Below, piece by piece: positions 1 to 8,612 of a stretch of DNA of 64,000 nucleotides. The stretch is from Piscinibacter gummiphilus. GTDB taxonomy: Bacteria > Pseudomonadota > Gammaproteobacteria > Burkholderiales > Burkholderiaceae_C. The notes under the pieces are model-generated. The model did not search any database. It had not been told where the DNA came from and worked only from the letters and a program-made list of their open reading frames with translations. Position numbers and translations under genes: made by a program. Numbering within the stretch: position 1 is the stretch's first letter; each line of letters opens with the position of its first letter. The DNA lies in the NCBI RefSeq assembly GCF_032681285.1, contig NZ_CP136336.1, positions 5,257,001 through 5,321,000 on the forward strand, written 5' to 3'.

Positions 1-115
1 TCATGGCAGTTTCCAGTGGGTCGGTGACGGGCCCGCCTACGCGCCTGCGCAGGCTCTCCCCCTACGACGATCCACACACCGCCAAATCGACAGGCTCGCA
101 TCAGCGCTGCCAAAC
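1..115. other. Window edge, no gene supported
   Basis: No convincing coding region or RNA is visible in these bases. A CAT at 2-4 could be the start codon of a minus-strand gene continuing off the left edge, but only the codon itself would lie in the window, so this cannot be judged. Confidence 0.3.
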
Positions 116-150
116 AAAAAAGCACTTAGCAGAGTGAACCTGCTAAGTGC
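116..150 (-). terminator. Rho-independent terminator of tRNA-Phe
   Basis: On the minus strand an 11-bp perfect stem (GCACTTAGCAG at 150-140 pairing with 132-122) has a 7-nt loop and is followed directly by six T (121-116). It lies about 20 bases downstream of the tRNA 3' end, as expected for a monocistronic tRNA transcript. Confidence 0.85.
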
Positions 151-170
151 CTGTCCCCGTTAGGGATGTT

Positions 171-246
171 TGGTGGCCAAGGGCGGAATCGAACCACCGA
201 CACGCGGATTTTCAATCCGCTGCTCTACCAACTGAGCTACTTGGCC
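171..246 (-). tRNA. tRNA-Phe (anticodon GAA)
   Basis: Read on the minus strand this is a complete 76-nt cloverleaf. The acceptor stem begins GGCCAAG and ends CTTGGCC with an encoded CCA. The D-arm is GCTC AGTTGGTAGA GC, the anticodon stem-loop is CGGATT-GAA-AATCCG, and the T-arm contains GGTTCGATTCC. The anticodon GAA reads both Phe codons. It stands alone between its own terminator and the ntrX-like gene, with a perfect TATAAT about 25 bases upstream. Confidence 0.97.
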
Positions 247-270
247 GAAATTCTTGTAAGCGAGCCGGCG

Positions 271-276
271 ATTATA
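271..276 (-). promoter_or_regulatory. -10 box of tRNA-Phe promoter
   Basis: A perfect TATAAT (minus strand) lies 25 bases upstream of the tRNA 5' end and predicts a short 5' leader of about 18 nt. The matching -35 region overlaps the end of the ntrX-like gene and is not recognisable, so only the -10 element is called. Confidence 0.55.
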
Positions 277-283
277 GCCAAAC

Positions 284-991
284 TCAGTTGCCCCCGGCAC
301 CGCGCTTGTTGCGGCTCAGGTCGACGCCCAGCTGCTTCAACTTGCGATAGAGGTGCGTGCGCTCGAGGCCGGTCTTTTCGGCCACGCGCGTCATGCTGCC
401 GTTTTCCTTGGCCAGGTGAAATTCGAAGTAGCTTTTCTCGAACGCATCGCGCGCCTCGCGCAGGGGGCGGTCGAGCTCGAAGAGCTGCTCGGGTTGTGGG
501 CCCAACACCAGCGGCACCGGCGGCAGCATCGGCGCCACGCCCGACACCGCGCCTTCGATCGCGAGCCCGATCTCCACGCGGGCAGGGGCCAGGGCATTGT
601 GGTGGTTGGCCCCCGCAGCGCGTGCGGCCGGCTTGGCCAGGGCCTGCTCGACGGCACGCAGCAGTTTTTGCAACGTGATGGGCTTTTCGAGGAAGGCGAT
701 CGCGCCGACCTTGGTGGCCTCGACGGCGGTGTCGATGGTGCCGTGGCCCGACATCATGATCACCGGCATCGTCAGCAGCGACGACGCCCCCCACTCCTTG
801 AGGAGCGTGATGCCATCGACATCGGGCATCCAGATGTCGAGCAGCACGAGGTCGGGGCGCACCCGCTCGCGGATGGCCCGGGCCTGCGCCGCGTTCTCGG
901 CCAGCTCGACGCTGTGGCCTTCATCGCTCAGGATTTCGGACAGCAGGGCGCGGATGCCCAGTTCGTCGTCGACAACAAGAATGGTGGCCAT
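284..991 (-). CDS. NtrX-like response regulator lacking the AAA+ domain
   Basis: A 235-residue two-domain regulator. Residues 1-120 form a receiver domain: acidic pair VDDE near 8, phospho-acceptor Asp in LLDIWMPD near 52, and lysine in EKPI near 103. The last 60 residues are a Fis-type helix-turn-helix (VAEKTGLERTHLYRKLKQLG), as at the C-terminus of NtrC/NtrX regulators. The middle is a low-complexity linker of about 60 residues where NtrC-family proteins have an approximately 240-residue sigma-54 ATPase. It therefore cannot activate sigma-54 by the usual mechanism and probably binds DNA as an ordinary activator or repressor. The NtrY-like kinase gene ends 6 bases upstream, so they are presumably a cognate pair. 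Confidence 0.9.
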   Translation of the reverse strand: MATILVVDDELGIRALLSEILSDEGHSVELAENAAQARAIRERVRPDLVLLDIWMPDVDGITLLKEWGASSLLTMPVIMMSGHGTIDTAVEATKVGAIAFLEKPITLQKLLRAVEQALAKPAARAAGANHHNALAPARVEIGLAIEGAVSGVAPMLPPVPLVLGPQPEQLFELDRPLREARDAFEKSYFEFHLAKENGSMTRVAEKTGLERTHLYRKLKQLGVDLSRNKRGAGGN

Positions 992-997
992 GAATCC

Positions 998-3298
998 TCA
1001 GTGCGCACTGGCCTCGGGAGGTGCTGGAACAGCGGTGGTGCTGTCGGCCGGCGCAAATTTCGAAAATGATAGCGAAACTTGCGCGCCCGCCACCTCGGCG
1101 CCGCCCGGGCCCGTGTAGGTGAGGTTGGCCAAGCGGATGCGGGCGCCGTGCTCGTCGGCAATTTTCTTGACCACCGCGAGGCCAAGGCCGGTGCCGCGGG
1201 TCTTGGTGGTGACGTAGGGCTCGAAGGCGCGCTTGAGCACCTTCTCCGAGAAACCCGGGCCGTTGTCGAGCACCTGCAGGCGCACGGCGCGCAGCTCGCC
1301 CTGCTCGGTGCGGGCGATCTCGGTGCGCAGGCGCACGCAGCCATCGGGACGGTCGGCGATGGCGTCGAGCGCGTTCTGCACGAGGTTGTGGATGACCTGG
1401 CGCAGCTGTGAGGCGTCGCCGAGGATCGGAGGCAGCCCGGGGGTCAGCTCAGGCCTGAGCCGCCCGGCTTCCTGCGGGGTGGCGTAGAGGGCGAGCACTT
1501 CGGTGACGAGCGCGTTGAGGTCGAGCGCCTGCGGCTTGGAAGCCGGCAGGCGGGCGTAGTCGCGGAACTCGTTGACGAGCTGCTTCATCGCCTGCACCTG
1601 GTTGACGATGGTGCCGACCGAGCGCGCGAGCATCGCCTGGTCGAGCCCTTCGAGCTTGGACTCGAGCTTGTGCTGCAGGCGCTCGGCCGATAGCTGGATG
1701 GGGGTGAGCGGGTTCTTGATCTCGTGCGCCAGGCGGCGCGCGACTTCGCTCCACGCTTCGGCGCGCTGGGCCGACACCACCTCCGTGATGTCGTCGAACA
1801 CCATCAGGCGCCCTGCGTGCGGCATGGCGGCGCCGCGCACGAGCAGGGTGATCTTGTCGCCGTCGTTGCCGCCGCTCTTTTCGCTGGCGCGGCGGTCGAC
1901 CATCTGCAGGTCGAAGGCGTCCTGCCAGTGGTCGCGCTCGCCGGCTTCGGGGCTGTCCTGGTGCTGCTCGAAGCGCTGCCGCACCGCGGCGGCGAACTCC
2001 TGCAGGCCGGGCACTTCGTCGAGCGTGCGGCCGCGGTAGGCCGAGACCGGCTGGCGCAGGATGCGCGTGGCGCCGGGGTTCACGGTGTCGATGTGGCCCT
2101 CGCGGTCGAACACGATCACACCGGCCGTGAGGTTGTCGAGGATGGTCTGCAGGTTGCTGCGCGCGGCTTCGAGCTGCGCCAGGCTGCGCTGCACCAGCGA
2201 GCGCGCTTCGGAAAGTTGCTCGGTCATGTCGGCGAACGATCGTGTGAGGCCGCTCAGCTCGTCTTTCGAGGCGAACACCGGCTTGCGCGTGAGGTCTCCT
2301 CGCGCCACCTGGCGCACACCTTCGGCGAGCACGAGCAGCGGGCGCGCGAGCTGGTTGCCGAGCGTCACCGCGAGCAGCAGCGCACCGAACACCGCAAGGA
2401 TCAGCGTGAGCGTGAGCGTGCCGATGTACATGCGGCGCAGGCCCTCGCGCGCCAGCGCCCGCTGCTGGTATTCGCGGTAGGCCGCCTGCACCGCCAGCGC
2501 CTGCGTGACCATCGCGCTCGGCAGCAACTGCGTGACCATGAGAAAGCGGTCTTGTGGCCCGAGCGAGAGGCTGTTGCTCGGCATGTGGGCCAGCGTGCGG
2601 ATACGCGCACTGCCCGATTGCGCGGCGGCGTCTTCGTCCAGCCCTTCGAGCTGGCCGGTGATGCGCGCACTGCGCGCCTGCCGCAGCAGCAGGGGGCTCG
2701 GCCGCTCGGGCGCCAGCGCCCCCGTCAGCCCCCCAGCGGTGACGAGCACCTGCCCATTGGAGCCGAGCAAGGTGACCTCCTGCGCAAAGAGCTGCTCGCG
2801 CAGGCGCTCGAGCACCAGCGGCGGCACCGGGTTGGGTGTGTCGGCCAGGCGCTCGGCGGCGAGCCGGGTCTTGGTCGTGAGGTCGTTGAGCTGCGCGTCG
2901 AGCGTGCCGCGGCCGAGGCTCAGGCCGGCGTCGAGCGCACCTTCCACCTTCACGTCGAACCAGCTCTCGATGCTGCGCGAGACGAACTGGTAGGACACCA
3001 CGTAGATCAGGAGGCCCGGCACCACGCCCACCATCGCGAACACCGCCGCCAGCCGCAGCAGCAGGCGGCTGCCGAACTTGCCGCGCCGCACGCGCACCAT
3101 CAGGCGCACGCCGGCAATGCCGATCACGAGCACGAGCAGCGAGGCCACCACCACGTTGACCCAGAACAGCCACACGTAGTGGCGCTCGTAGAGGCCGCGG
3201 CTGTTGGTGGCGAGCGACAGCAGGAAGACGAGCACCAGGCCGGCGCCCGTCACCGCGACCAGGGAGATGATCCAGGCCCAGCGGGTCGCTTTCTTCAT
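998..3298 (-). CDS. NtrY-like membrane sensor histidine kinase
   Basis: A 766-residue kinase of the NtrY type. Transmembrane segments lie near residues 8-30, 42-65 and 75-100, followed by a long periplasmic loop and a further TM near 295-315. Then come HAMP (about 315-370), PAS (about 390-480) and the kinase core. The phospho-acceptor motif is HEIKNPLTP near residue 524, the N-box is HNLVQNALDAI near 635, and the glycine boxes are DNGPGF and GTGLGLAVVKKI. NtrYX systems are linked to nitrogen and redox/respiratory control in Proteobacteria; the signal here is unknown. It is followed by the receiver gene and preceded by DUF4390 and rsmB, a conserved betaproteobacterial order. Confidence 0.93.
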   Translation of the reverse strand: MKKATRWAWIISLVAVTGAGLVLVFLLSLATNSRGLYERHYVWLFWVNVVVASLLVLVIGIAGVRLMVRVRRGKFGSRLLLRLAAVFAMVGVVPGLLIYVVSYQFVSRSIESWFDVKVEGALDAGLSLGRGTLDAQLNDLTTKTRLAAERLADTPNPVPPLVLERLREQLFAQEVTLLGSNGQVLVTAGGLTGALAPERPSPLLLRQARSARITGQLEGLDEDAAAQSGSARIRTLAHMPSNSLSLGPQDRFLMVTQLLPSAMVTQALAVQAAYREYQQRALAREGLRRMYIGTLTLTLILAVFGALLLAVTLGNQLARPLLVLAEGVRQVARGDLTRKPVFASKDELSGLTRSFADMTEQLSEARSLVQRSLAQLEAARSNLQTILDNLTAGVIVFDREGHIDTVNPGATRILRQPVSAYRGRTLDEVPGLQEFAAAVRQRFEQHQDSPEAGERDHWQDAFDLQMVDRRASEKSGGNDGDKITLLVRGAAMPHAGRLMVFDDITEVVSAQRAEAWSEVARRLAHEIKNPLTPIQLSAERLQHKLESKLEGLDQAMLARSVGTIVNQVQAMKQLVNEFRDYARLPASKPQALDLNALVTEVLALYATPQEAGRLRPELTPGLPPILGDASQLRQVIHNLVQNALDAIADRPDGCVRLRTEIARTEQGELRAVRLQVLDNGPGFSEKVLKRAFEPYVTTKTRGTGLGLAVVKKIADEHGARIRLANLTYTGPGGAEVAGAQVSLSFSKFAPADSTTAVPAPPEASAH

Positions 3299-3308
3299 GG
3301 CGTGGAGA

Positions 3309-3923
3309 CTAGTTCAAGCGCCGGGTGCGCTCGACCTTGAACGACCAGTCGGACTGGCCGCCGATGCCGATCTGCATCGGCCGCGGCAGCTGGGTGGTGT
3401 CGAGCTGGTAGCTGAACTCGACATAGTGCTTGCCATCGTCGAGCTGGGAGGCATCGACCAGCTTCCAGTTCACGCTGCGCGTGACGGCGGTCAGCGCGTC
3501 GGGCAGGCTGTCGTAGTGCTGGCTCAGGCCGCCATAGGTGACGCGGTACTTGCGCGTCAGCGGCTGGAAGGCGAGGCGCCAGGTGCGCGTGGCCTGCGCC
3601 AGGCGCTTGTCGGCCCAGTACCAGCGGTCACGGAACACCTCGGCCTGTGCGACGAAGAAGAGCGGCACGCCTTTTTGCAACGCTTCCTCGATGGGCTTGG
3701 AGAGCTCGAAGCGGGCCGCGAAGCTCAGCGCCAAGCCTTCGTCGCTGCGGGTCAGCTCGAAGCTGTCGAGGGTGACGGGCTCGGCCTGGGCACTGCCCAC
3801 CGCCAGGCTCAGGGCCAGCGCGGCCAGCACCGCGCCGCCCGCATGGCGCACCCAGCCGACGAGCGACCGGATCCAGGCAGGCAACGGCGAAGAAACGGTG
3901 CGGGAAGGTCGTGCGCAGAGCAA
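3309..3923 (-). CDS. DUF4390 domain exported protein
   Basis: About 204 residues, opening with a hydrophobic stretch ending GSAQA that looks like a signal peptide. The mature part matches the DUF4390 pattern seen between rsmB and ntrY in Burkholderiales (for example EALQKGVPLFFVAQAEV, YRVTYGGLSQHYDSLPDAL). Its function is unknown; position suggests envelope input to the NtrY kinase, which is inference. The start is uncertain. The frame opens with TTG at 3923, but a GTG at 3851 would begin directly at the signal peptide (VRHAGGAVLAALALSLAVG). Confidence 0.8.
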   Translation of the reverse strand: MLCARPSRTVSSPLPAWIRSLVGWVRHAGGAVLAALALSLAVGSAQAEPVTLDSFELTRSDEGLALSFAARFELSKPIEEALQKGVPLFFVAQAEVFRDRWYWADKRLAQATRTWRLAFQPLTRKYRVTYGGLSQHYDSLPDALTAVTRSVNWKLVDASQLDDGKHYVEFSYQLDTTQLPRPMQIGIGGQSDWSFKVERTRRLN

Positions 3924-3940
3924 AAGTCAGGAAGCCTCGG

Positions 3941-5257
3941 TCAGGAAGCTTTGGCCAGCAGAGCGTAGAAAAAGCCGTCTGGCGATGCACCTGAAGCGGG
4001 CGCCGCGCCGTTGCCCGAATTGTCGGGCAGCGGCAGCAGGTGGCCGGGTGCGGTGGGCTGCAGCGAGGCTTCTGCGGGGCCTCGGCGTTGCAAAAAAGCG
4101 TCGATCACCTGCTGGCCTTCGGCCTTGAACACCGAGCATGTGCAGTAAAGCAAGCGCCCACTCGGCTTGAGCAGCGGCCACAGCGCGTCGAGCAACTCGC
4201 CCTGGGTGCGGGCCAGGGCGGGGATGTCGCTGTCGCGGCGCAGCCAGCGCACGTCGGGGTGGCGGCGCACGATGCCGGACGCGCTGCAGGGGGCATCGAG
4301 CAGGATCGCGTCGAAGGGTCGGCCGTCCCACCAGTCGGCGGGGCGGCGGGCGTCGGCGGCGACGCTGCGGGCCTGGAGGCCAAGGCGGCGCAGGGTGTCG
4401 TGGACACGCTCCAGGCGCACCGGGTCGGCGTCGAGCGCGAGCACGTCGAGGTCGGCCAACTCCAGCAGGTGCGCCGTCTTGCCGCCGGGGGCCGCACAGG
4501 CGTCGAGCACACGCGCGCCGGGCGGCAGTCCGTCGCCAATCAGCAGCGGCGCGGCGAGCTGGGCGGCGGTGTCTTGCACCGACACGTCGCCCTCGGCAAA
4601 GCCGGGCAACTGCTGCACCGGCACCGGCGAGGCCAGCACCAGGCCCTGCGCTCCGGCCGGTTGCGACGCGATGCCCGCCTGCCGCAGACGCTCGCGGTAG
4701 GCCTCGACCGACCCGCGGCGGGTGTTGACCCGAAGCGCCATCGGCGGGTGGTGGTTGTTGGCGTCGAGCACCGCCTGCCAGTGCTCAGGCCAGTCGGCGC
4801 GCAGCCGGTCGATCCACCAGCGCGGGTGGTTGTGGTGGGCCACCGGGTCGGCCTGGGCGGCGGCCACGAGCGTGTCGCGCTCACGCAGGAACCGCCGCAG
4901 CACCGCATTGATGAAGGGCGCGCTGGACTGCGAGCGGCGCTTGGCCGCCTCCACCGCCTGGTCGACCACCGTGTGGGGCTCGTAGCGGGCGCCGTCTTGC
5001 GCGTCGGGCCACAGGAGCGCGAGCGCGGTCAGCAGCAGCGCATCGACCGGCGGCGAAGGCGTCTTCGGCGCCAGCCGAGCGCGGATCGCCTGCGCCGCAC
5101 CGAGCCGGCGCAGCACTTCGAACGACAAAGCCTGCACGCCGGGCCGGGCCTCGTGGGGGCAGCGCGCCAAGGCGTCGTTGAGGGAGCGGCCGGCACGCAC
5201 GGCCTGCACCGCGTCGGCCGTGTGGGAGATGAGCTGGGAGAGTGGGAGGGACTTCAC
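3941..5257 (-). CDS. rsmB: 16S rRNA (cytosine-967-C5)-methyltransferase RsmB
   Basis: 438 residues, the usual RsmB length. The N-terminal third is a NusB-like RNA-binding domain. The C-terminal part is a class I SAM methyltransferase: SAM loop DACAAPGGKTAHLLEL near residue 252, catalytic motif DAPCSASGIVRRHPD near 324, and the second Cys motif TCSVFKAEGQQ near 375. It methylates C967 of 16S rRNA using S-adenosylmethionine in the cytoplasm. It leads the run into DUF4390, ntrY and ntrX, with an 18-base gap to the next frame. Confidence 0.96.
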   Translation of the reverse strand: MKSLPLSQLISHTADAVQAVRAGRSLNDALARCPHEARPGVQALSFEVLRRLGAAQAIRARLAPKTPSPPVDALLLTALALLWPDAQDGARYEPHTVVDQAVEAAKRRSQSSAPFINAVLRRFLRERDTLVAAAQADPVAHHNHPRWWIDRLRADWPEHWQAVLDANNHHPPMALRVNTRRGSVEAYRERLRQAGIASQPAGAQGLVLASPVPVQQLPGFAEGDVSVQDTAAQLAAPLLIGDGLPPGARVLDACAAPGGKTAHLLELADLDVLALDADPVRLERVHDTLRRLGLQARSVAADARRPADWWDGRPFDAILLDAPCSASGIVRRHPDVRWLRRDSDIPALARTQGELLDALWPLLKPSGRLLYCTCSVFKAEGQQVIDAFLQRRGPAEASLQPTAPGHLLPLPDNSGNGAAPASGASPDGFFYALLAKAS

Positions 5258-5288
5258 CCGCCGAGTCTACGGGCGGGGTTTGGCTCTG

Positions 5289-6707
5289 CTAACTGAAGAT
5301 CTTTCCAGGGTTCATGATGTTCTTCGGGTCGAGTGCGCGCTTCAGCGTCTTCATCATCGAGACAGCGCCCTCGCCCGTTTCCTCGACCAGGAAGCCCATC
5401 TTGTGCAGGCCCACGCCGTGCTCGCCGGTGCAGGTGCCACCCACCTTCAGCGCACGCTGCACGAGCTGATGGTTCAGCTGCTCGGCCAGCTCACGTTCCG
5501 CCGGCACGTTCGGGTCGACGAGGTAACCCATGTGGAAGTTGCCATCGCCCACGTGGCCGACGAGGAAGTACGACAGGCCGCTCGCGTCGACCTCGGCCAC
5601 GCTCTCGTTGATGCAATCGGCCAGCCGCGAGATGGGCACGCAGGTGTCGGTGGTGACGGCGCGGCAACCCGGCTTGGTCTGCAAGGCCGAGAGGTAGGCG
5701 TGGTGGCGCGCCGCCCACAGCCGTGTGCGCGCCTCCGGCGTCGTGGCCCATTCGAAACCCTGGCCACCCAGCTCGTCGGCAATCGCCTGCACGGTGGCCG
5801 ACTGCTCGGCGACGCCGGCCTCGCTGCCGTGGAACTCCATCAGCAGCATCGGCGCTTCGGTGAGGCCGAGCTTGTCGCGCAGGTTGACGGCGCGCACCGT
5901 GTTCGCATCGAGCAACTCGCAGCGCGCGATGGGCACGCCGAGCTGGATGATCTGGATCGTGGTGCGCACGGCCGCGTCCACGCTCGGGAAGGTGCACACC
6001 GCCGCCAGCACCGCCTCGGGCAGCGGGTACAGGCGCAGCGTGATCTCGGTCATCACCCCGAGCGTGCCTTCGCTGCCCACCATCAGCCGCGTGAGGTCGT
6101 AGCCGGCGCTCGACTTGCGCGCACGCGTGCCGGCGCGGATCACCTCGCCCTGCGGCGTGACGACGGTCAGGCCCAGCACGTTCTCGCGCATCGTGCCGTA
6201 GCGCACGGCGTTGGTGCCGCTGGCGCGTGTGGCGGTCATGCCGCCGAGGCTCGCATCGGCGCCGGGGTCGATGGGGAAGAACAGGCCGCTGTGGCGGATC
6301 TCGTTGTTGAGCTGAGTGCGGGTCACGCCCGGCTGCACGGTGACCGTGAGGTCGTCGGGCTCGAGCGACACGATCTTCTGCATGCGCGACAGGTCGATGC
6401 TCACCCCGCCTTGCACCGCCAGCAGATGCCCTTCGAGCGAAGAGCCCACGCCGAACGGAATGACCGGCACCGCATGCGCATCGGCCTGCTGCACGACGAA
6501 GGCCACGTCTTCCGTGCTCTCGCAATAGACGACGAGGTCGGGCGGCGCCACGTCGAACGGCGACTCGTCGCGGCCGTGCTGCTCGCGCACCGCGAGCGCC
6601 GCCGAACAACGCTCGCCGAAACGCGCTTTCAGGGCCTCGTGCATCGCCGCGGGCACCGGACGCCGCTCCATCGGGGGCAGCACATGGGAAGGAAGCGGGG
6701 CGTTCAC
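5289..6707 (-). CDS. FAD-binding oxidase, GlcD / D-lactate dehydrogenase family
   Basis: 472 residues from a GTG start at 6707, chosen because GGAG lies 7 bases upstream and an earlier start would run into the divergent RDD gene. An N-terminal PCMH-type FAD domain shows PFGVGSSLEGHLLAVQGGVSI near residue 80, and the FAD-oxidase C-terminal domain ends in the typical NPGKIF. It also shows the GEHGVG motif near 435. Members oxidise 2-hydroxy acids such as D-lactate, glycolate or D-2-hydroxyglutarate and pass electrons to the respiratory chain; the exact substrate cannot be told. No partner glcE or glcF is adjacent. Confidence 0.9.
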   Translation of the reverse strand: MNAPLPSHVLPPMERRPVPAAMHEALKARFGERCSAALAVREQHGRDESPFDVAPPDLVVYCESTEDVAFVVQQADAHAVPVIPFGVGSSLEGHLLAVQGGVSIDLSRMQKIVSLEPDDLTVTVQPGVTRTQLNNEIRHSGLFFPIDPGADASLGGMTATRASGTNAVRYGTMRENVLGLTVVTPQGEVIRAGTRARKSSAGYDLTRLMVGSEGTLGVMTEITLRLYPLPEAVLAAVCTFPSVDAAVRTTIQIIQLGVPIARCELLDANTVRAVNLRDKLGLTEAPMLLMEFHGSEAGVAEQSATVQAIADELGGQGFEWATTPEARTRLWAARHHAYLSALQTKPGCRAVTTDTCVPISRLADCINESVAEVDASGLSYFLVGHVGDGNFHMGYLVDPNVPAERELAEQLNHQLVQRALKVGGTCTGEHGVGLHKMGFLVEETGEGAVSMMKTLKRALDPKNIMNPGKIFS

Positions 6708-6722
6708 AGGCAGGCTCCAACG

Positions 6723-6766
6723 GCAGATCGAACACGATCGGATCTGCAATTCTGCGCTTCCGCAGA
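6723..6766. promoter_or_regulatory. Dyads in the oxidase/RDD divergent intergenic region
   Basis: A perfect inverted repeat GCAGATC-N11-GATCTGC (6723-6747) is followed by a second, TCTGCG-CTTC-CGCAGA (6751-6766). They lie upstream of both the GTG of the FAD oxidase (6707) and the GTG of the RDD gene (6829). The first has the size and spacing of a dimeric regulator site; no cognate regulator is adjacent. Confidence 0.4.
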
Positions 6767-6828
6767 AAAAGCGACCCCTAGAATCCGCCCGCAAACCAAT
6801 GCCATGCGCGGGGAGGCGCTGACGCAAC

Positions 6829-7563
6829 GTGGCTGCTGAGCACCAGGCCGTGTCACTCGACACGCTGTACACCGCCGAAACACCCGAGGGCATCGCGCTG
6901 TCGCTGCGCCCTGCCGGCGCCGCCGCCCGGGCGCTGGCCTACATGGTCGACCTGGGCGTGCGCTTCGGTCTCTTCATGGTGGTGTCGATCGCCGCCATCC
7001 CGCTCGGCGGCATGGGCCAGGGCTTGCTGCTCGTGAGCTACTTCCTGCTGGAGTGGTTCTACCCGGTGTTCTTCGAGCTCACCGGCTCGGGCGCGACGCC
7101 GGGCAAGCGCATGTTCGGCCTGCAGGTGGTGATGGACTCGGGCCTGCCCGTCACACCCGCCGCCGCCCTCACGCGCAACCTGCTGCGCGCGGCCGACTTC
7201 TTCCCCTTCCTCTACGCGAGCGGCTTGCTCACGATGCTGCTGCGGCGCGACTTCAAGCGCATGGGCGACCTCGCCGCCGGCACGCTGGTGGTCTACGCCG
7301 ACACCGTGGCCCTGCACGGCCAACTGCCCGATGCCGCCGCCACCGCCCCGACCCGCGCCCTGGCCCCGCGCGAGCAGGCCGCCATCGTGGCCTGGGCCGG
7401 GCGCGCCAAGCGGCTGACCCCGGCCCGGCTCGACGAGCTGGCGCAACTCGCGCGCTCGGTCACACCCGGCCAGGGCGGCGACGCCACCGGCCGGCTGCTG
7501 GGCGTGGCGCAGTGGCTGGTCGGCAACCGCCACGACCCGCGCCGCACCGGAGAGCGCCCATGA
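6829..7563 (+). CDS. RDD family membrane protein
   Basis: 244 residues beginning at GTG (GGGAGG upstream). The RDD hallmarks are present: Arg in LRPAGAAARALAYMVDLGVR near residue 25-45, an Asp in the first membrane helix, and a second Asp in RNLLRAADFFPFLY. Three or four hydrophobic helices span residues 40-150, and FKRMGDLAAGTLVVY closes the domain. The remaining 90 residues are a cytoplasmic tail. RDD proteins are poorly characterised, some being linked to ion transport. It is first in a seven-gene overlapping operon ending in MoxR and DUF58, so it probably serves the same envelope system. Confidence 0.88.
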   Translation: MAAEHQAVSLDTLYTAETPEGIALSLRPAGAAARALAYMVDLGVRFGLFMVVSIAAIPLGGMGQGLLLVSYFLLEWFYPVFFELTGSGATPGKRMFGLQVVMDSGLPVTPAAALTRNLLRAADFFPFLYASGLLTMLLRRDFKRMGDLAAGTLVVYADTVALHGQLPDAAATAPTRALAPREQAAIVAWAGRAKRLTPARLDELAQLARSVTPGQGGDATGRLLGVAQWLVGNRHDPRRTGERP

Positions 7564-8612
7564 CCCCCCGCCTCTTCGAAGCGCAGAACGGCCCGCTGTG
7601 GGACGAGCTCGAGCAAGCGCTCGACCGCGCCGAAAAGCGCCCTCGCGACAAGAGCCAGGACAAGGAGAAGAAGGCCGCCAAGCCCGCCGGCAAACCCAAG
7701 CCGCTCGACGGCGCGCGCCTGGCCGAGTTGTACCGCCGCGCGTGCGAGCACCTGGCGCTGTCGCAGGCGCGCGCCTACCCGATCCACCTCACGCAGCGGC
7801 TGGAGTCGCTCACGCAGCGCGCGCACCGCCTCATCTACCGCCGCCACGACTACGGCGTGGCGCGCCTGCGCCAGCTGGTGTTGATCGACTTCCCGCAGGC
7901 CGTGCGGCAGCAGCGCTGGTACCTGCTCGCCGCCACCCTGCTCTTCGTGGTGCCGGCGATCGCGATGGGGCTGGCCTGCTACTTCGACCCGGGTTTCATC
8001 CTGCACATCGCCAGCGCCGAGCAGGCGCAGGAGTTCGACCAGATGTACAGCGGCAGCGAGCGCGCCCTCGGCCGCACCCGCACCGCGTCGACCGACTGGC
8101 AGATGTTCGGCTACTACGTGATGCACAACATCGGCATCGGCTTCCAGTGTTTTGCGGGCGGACTCTTCCTCGGCATCGGCAGCGTGTTCTTCATCCTCTT
8201 CAACGGGGTCTTCCTCGGCGCGGTGGCCGGCTACCTCACCGGGCGCGGGCACGTCGAGAACTTCTGGTCCTTCGTCGTCACGCACGGCGCGTTCGAACTC
8301 ACCGCCATCGTGCTCGCGGGGGCCGCCGGCCTGCAACTCGGCCACGCGCTGCTCGCACCCGGCCGCCACACGCGGCTGCAGGCGCTGCGCCGGGCGGCGT
8401 CGGAGGCCATCGTGATCGTCTACGGCGTGATCGGCATGCTGGTCATCGCGGCGGCGATCGAGGCCTTCTGGTCGTCGGCCCGCTGGGTGCTGCCCGAGGT
8501 GAAGTACGGCGTGGGTGGGGCGTGCTGGCTCTTCGTCTTCGCGTACCTCGGCTGGCAAGGCCGCCCGGCACGCGTGTCGCCGTCGCCCGCGAGGAGCGTG
8601 CATGCGGGTTGA
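7560..8612 (+). CDS. SpoIIM-like (stage II sporulation M family) membrane protein
   Basis: 350 residues; its ATG overlaps the stop of the RDD gene (ATGA). An N-terminal soluble part with a lysine-rich stretch (about residues 25-55) and the pattern YRRACEHLALSQAR...HRLIYRRHDYG leads into five or six membrane helices from about residue 120. FFILFNGVFLGAVAGYLTGRG and SFVVTHGAFELTAIVLAGAAGLQLG match the SpoIIM/DUF95 family. The organism shows no sign of sporulation, and in Gram-negative bacteria the family occurs beside MoxR and DUF58 genes, as here. The molecular role is unknown. Confidence 0.88.
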   Translation: MTPRLFEAQNGPLWDELEQALDRAEKRPRDKSQDKEKKAAKPAGKPKPLDGARLAELYRRACEHLALSQARAYPIHLTQRLESLTQRAHRLIYRRHDYGVARLRQLVLIDFPQAVRQQRWYLLAATLLFVVPAIAMGLACYFDPGFILHIASAEQAQEFDQMYSGSERALGRTRTASTDWQMFGYYVMHNIGIGFQCFAGGLFLGIGSVFFILFNGVFLGAVAGYLTGRGHVENFWSFVVTHGAFELTAIVLAGAAGLQLGHALLAPGRHTRLQALRRAASEAIVIVYGVIGMLVIAAAIEAFWSSARWVLPEVKYGVGGACWLFVFAYLGWQGRPARVSPSPARSVHAG

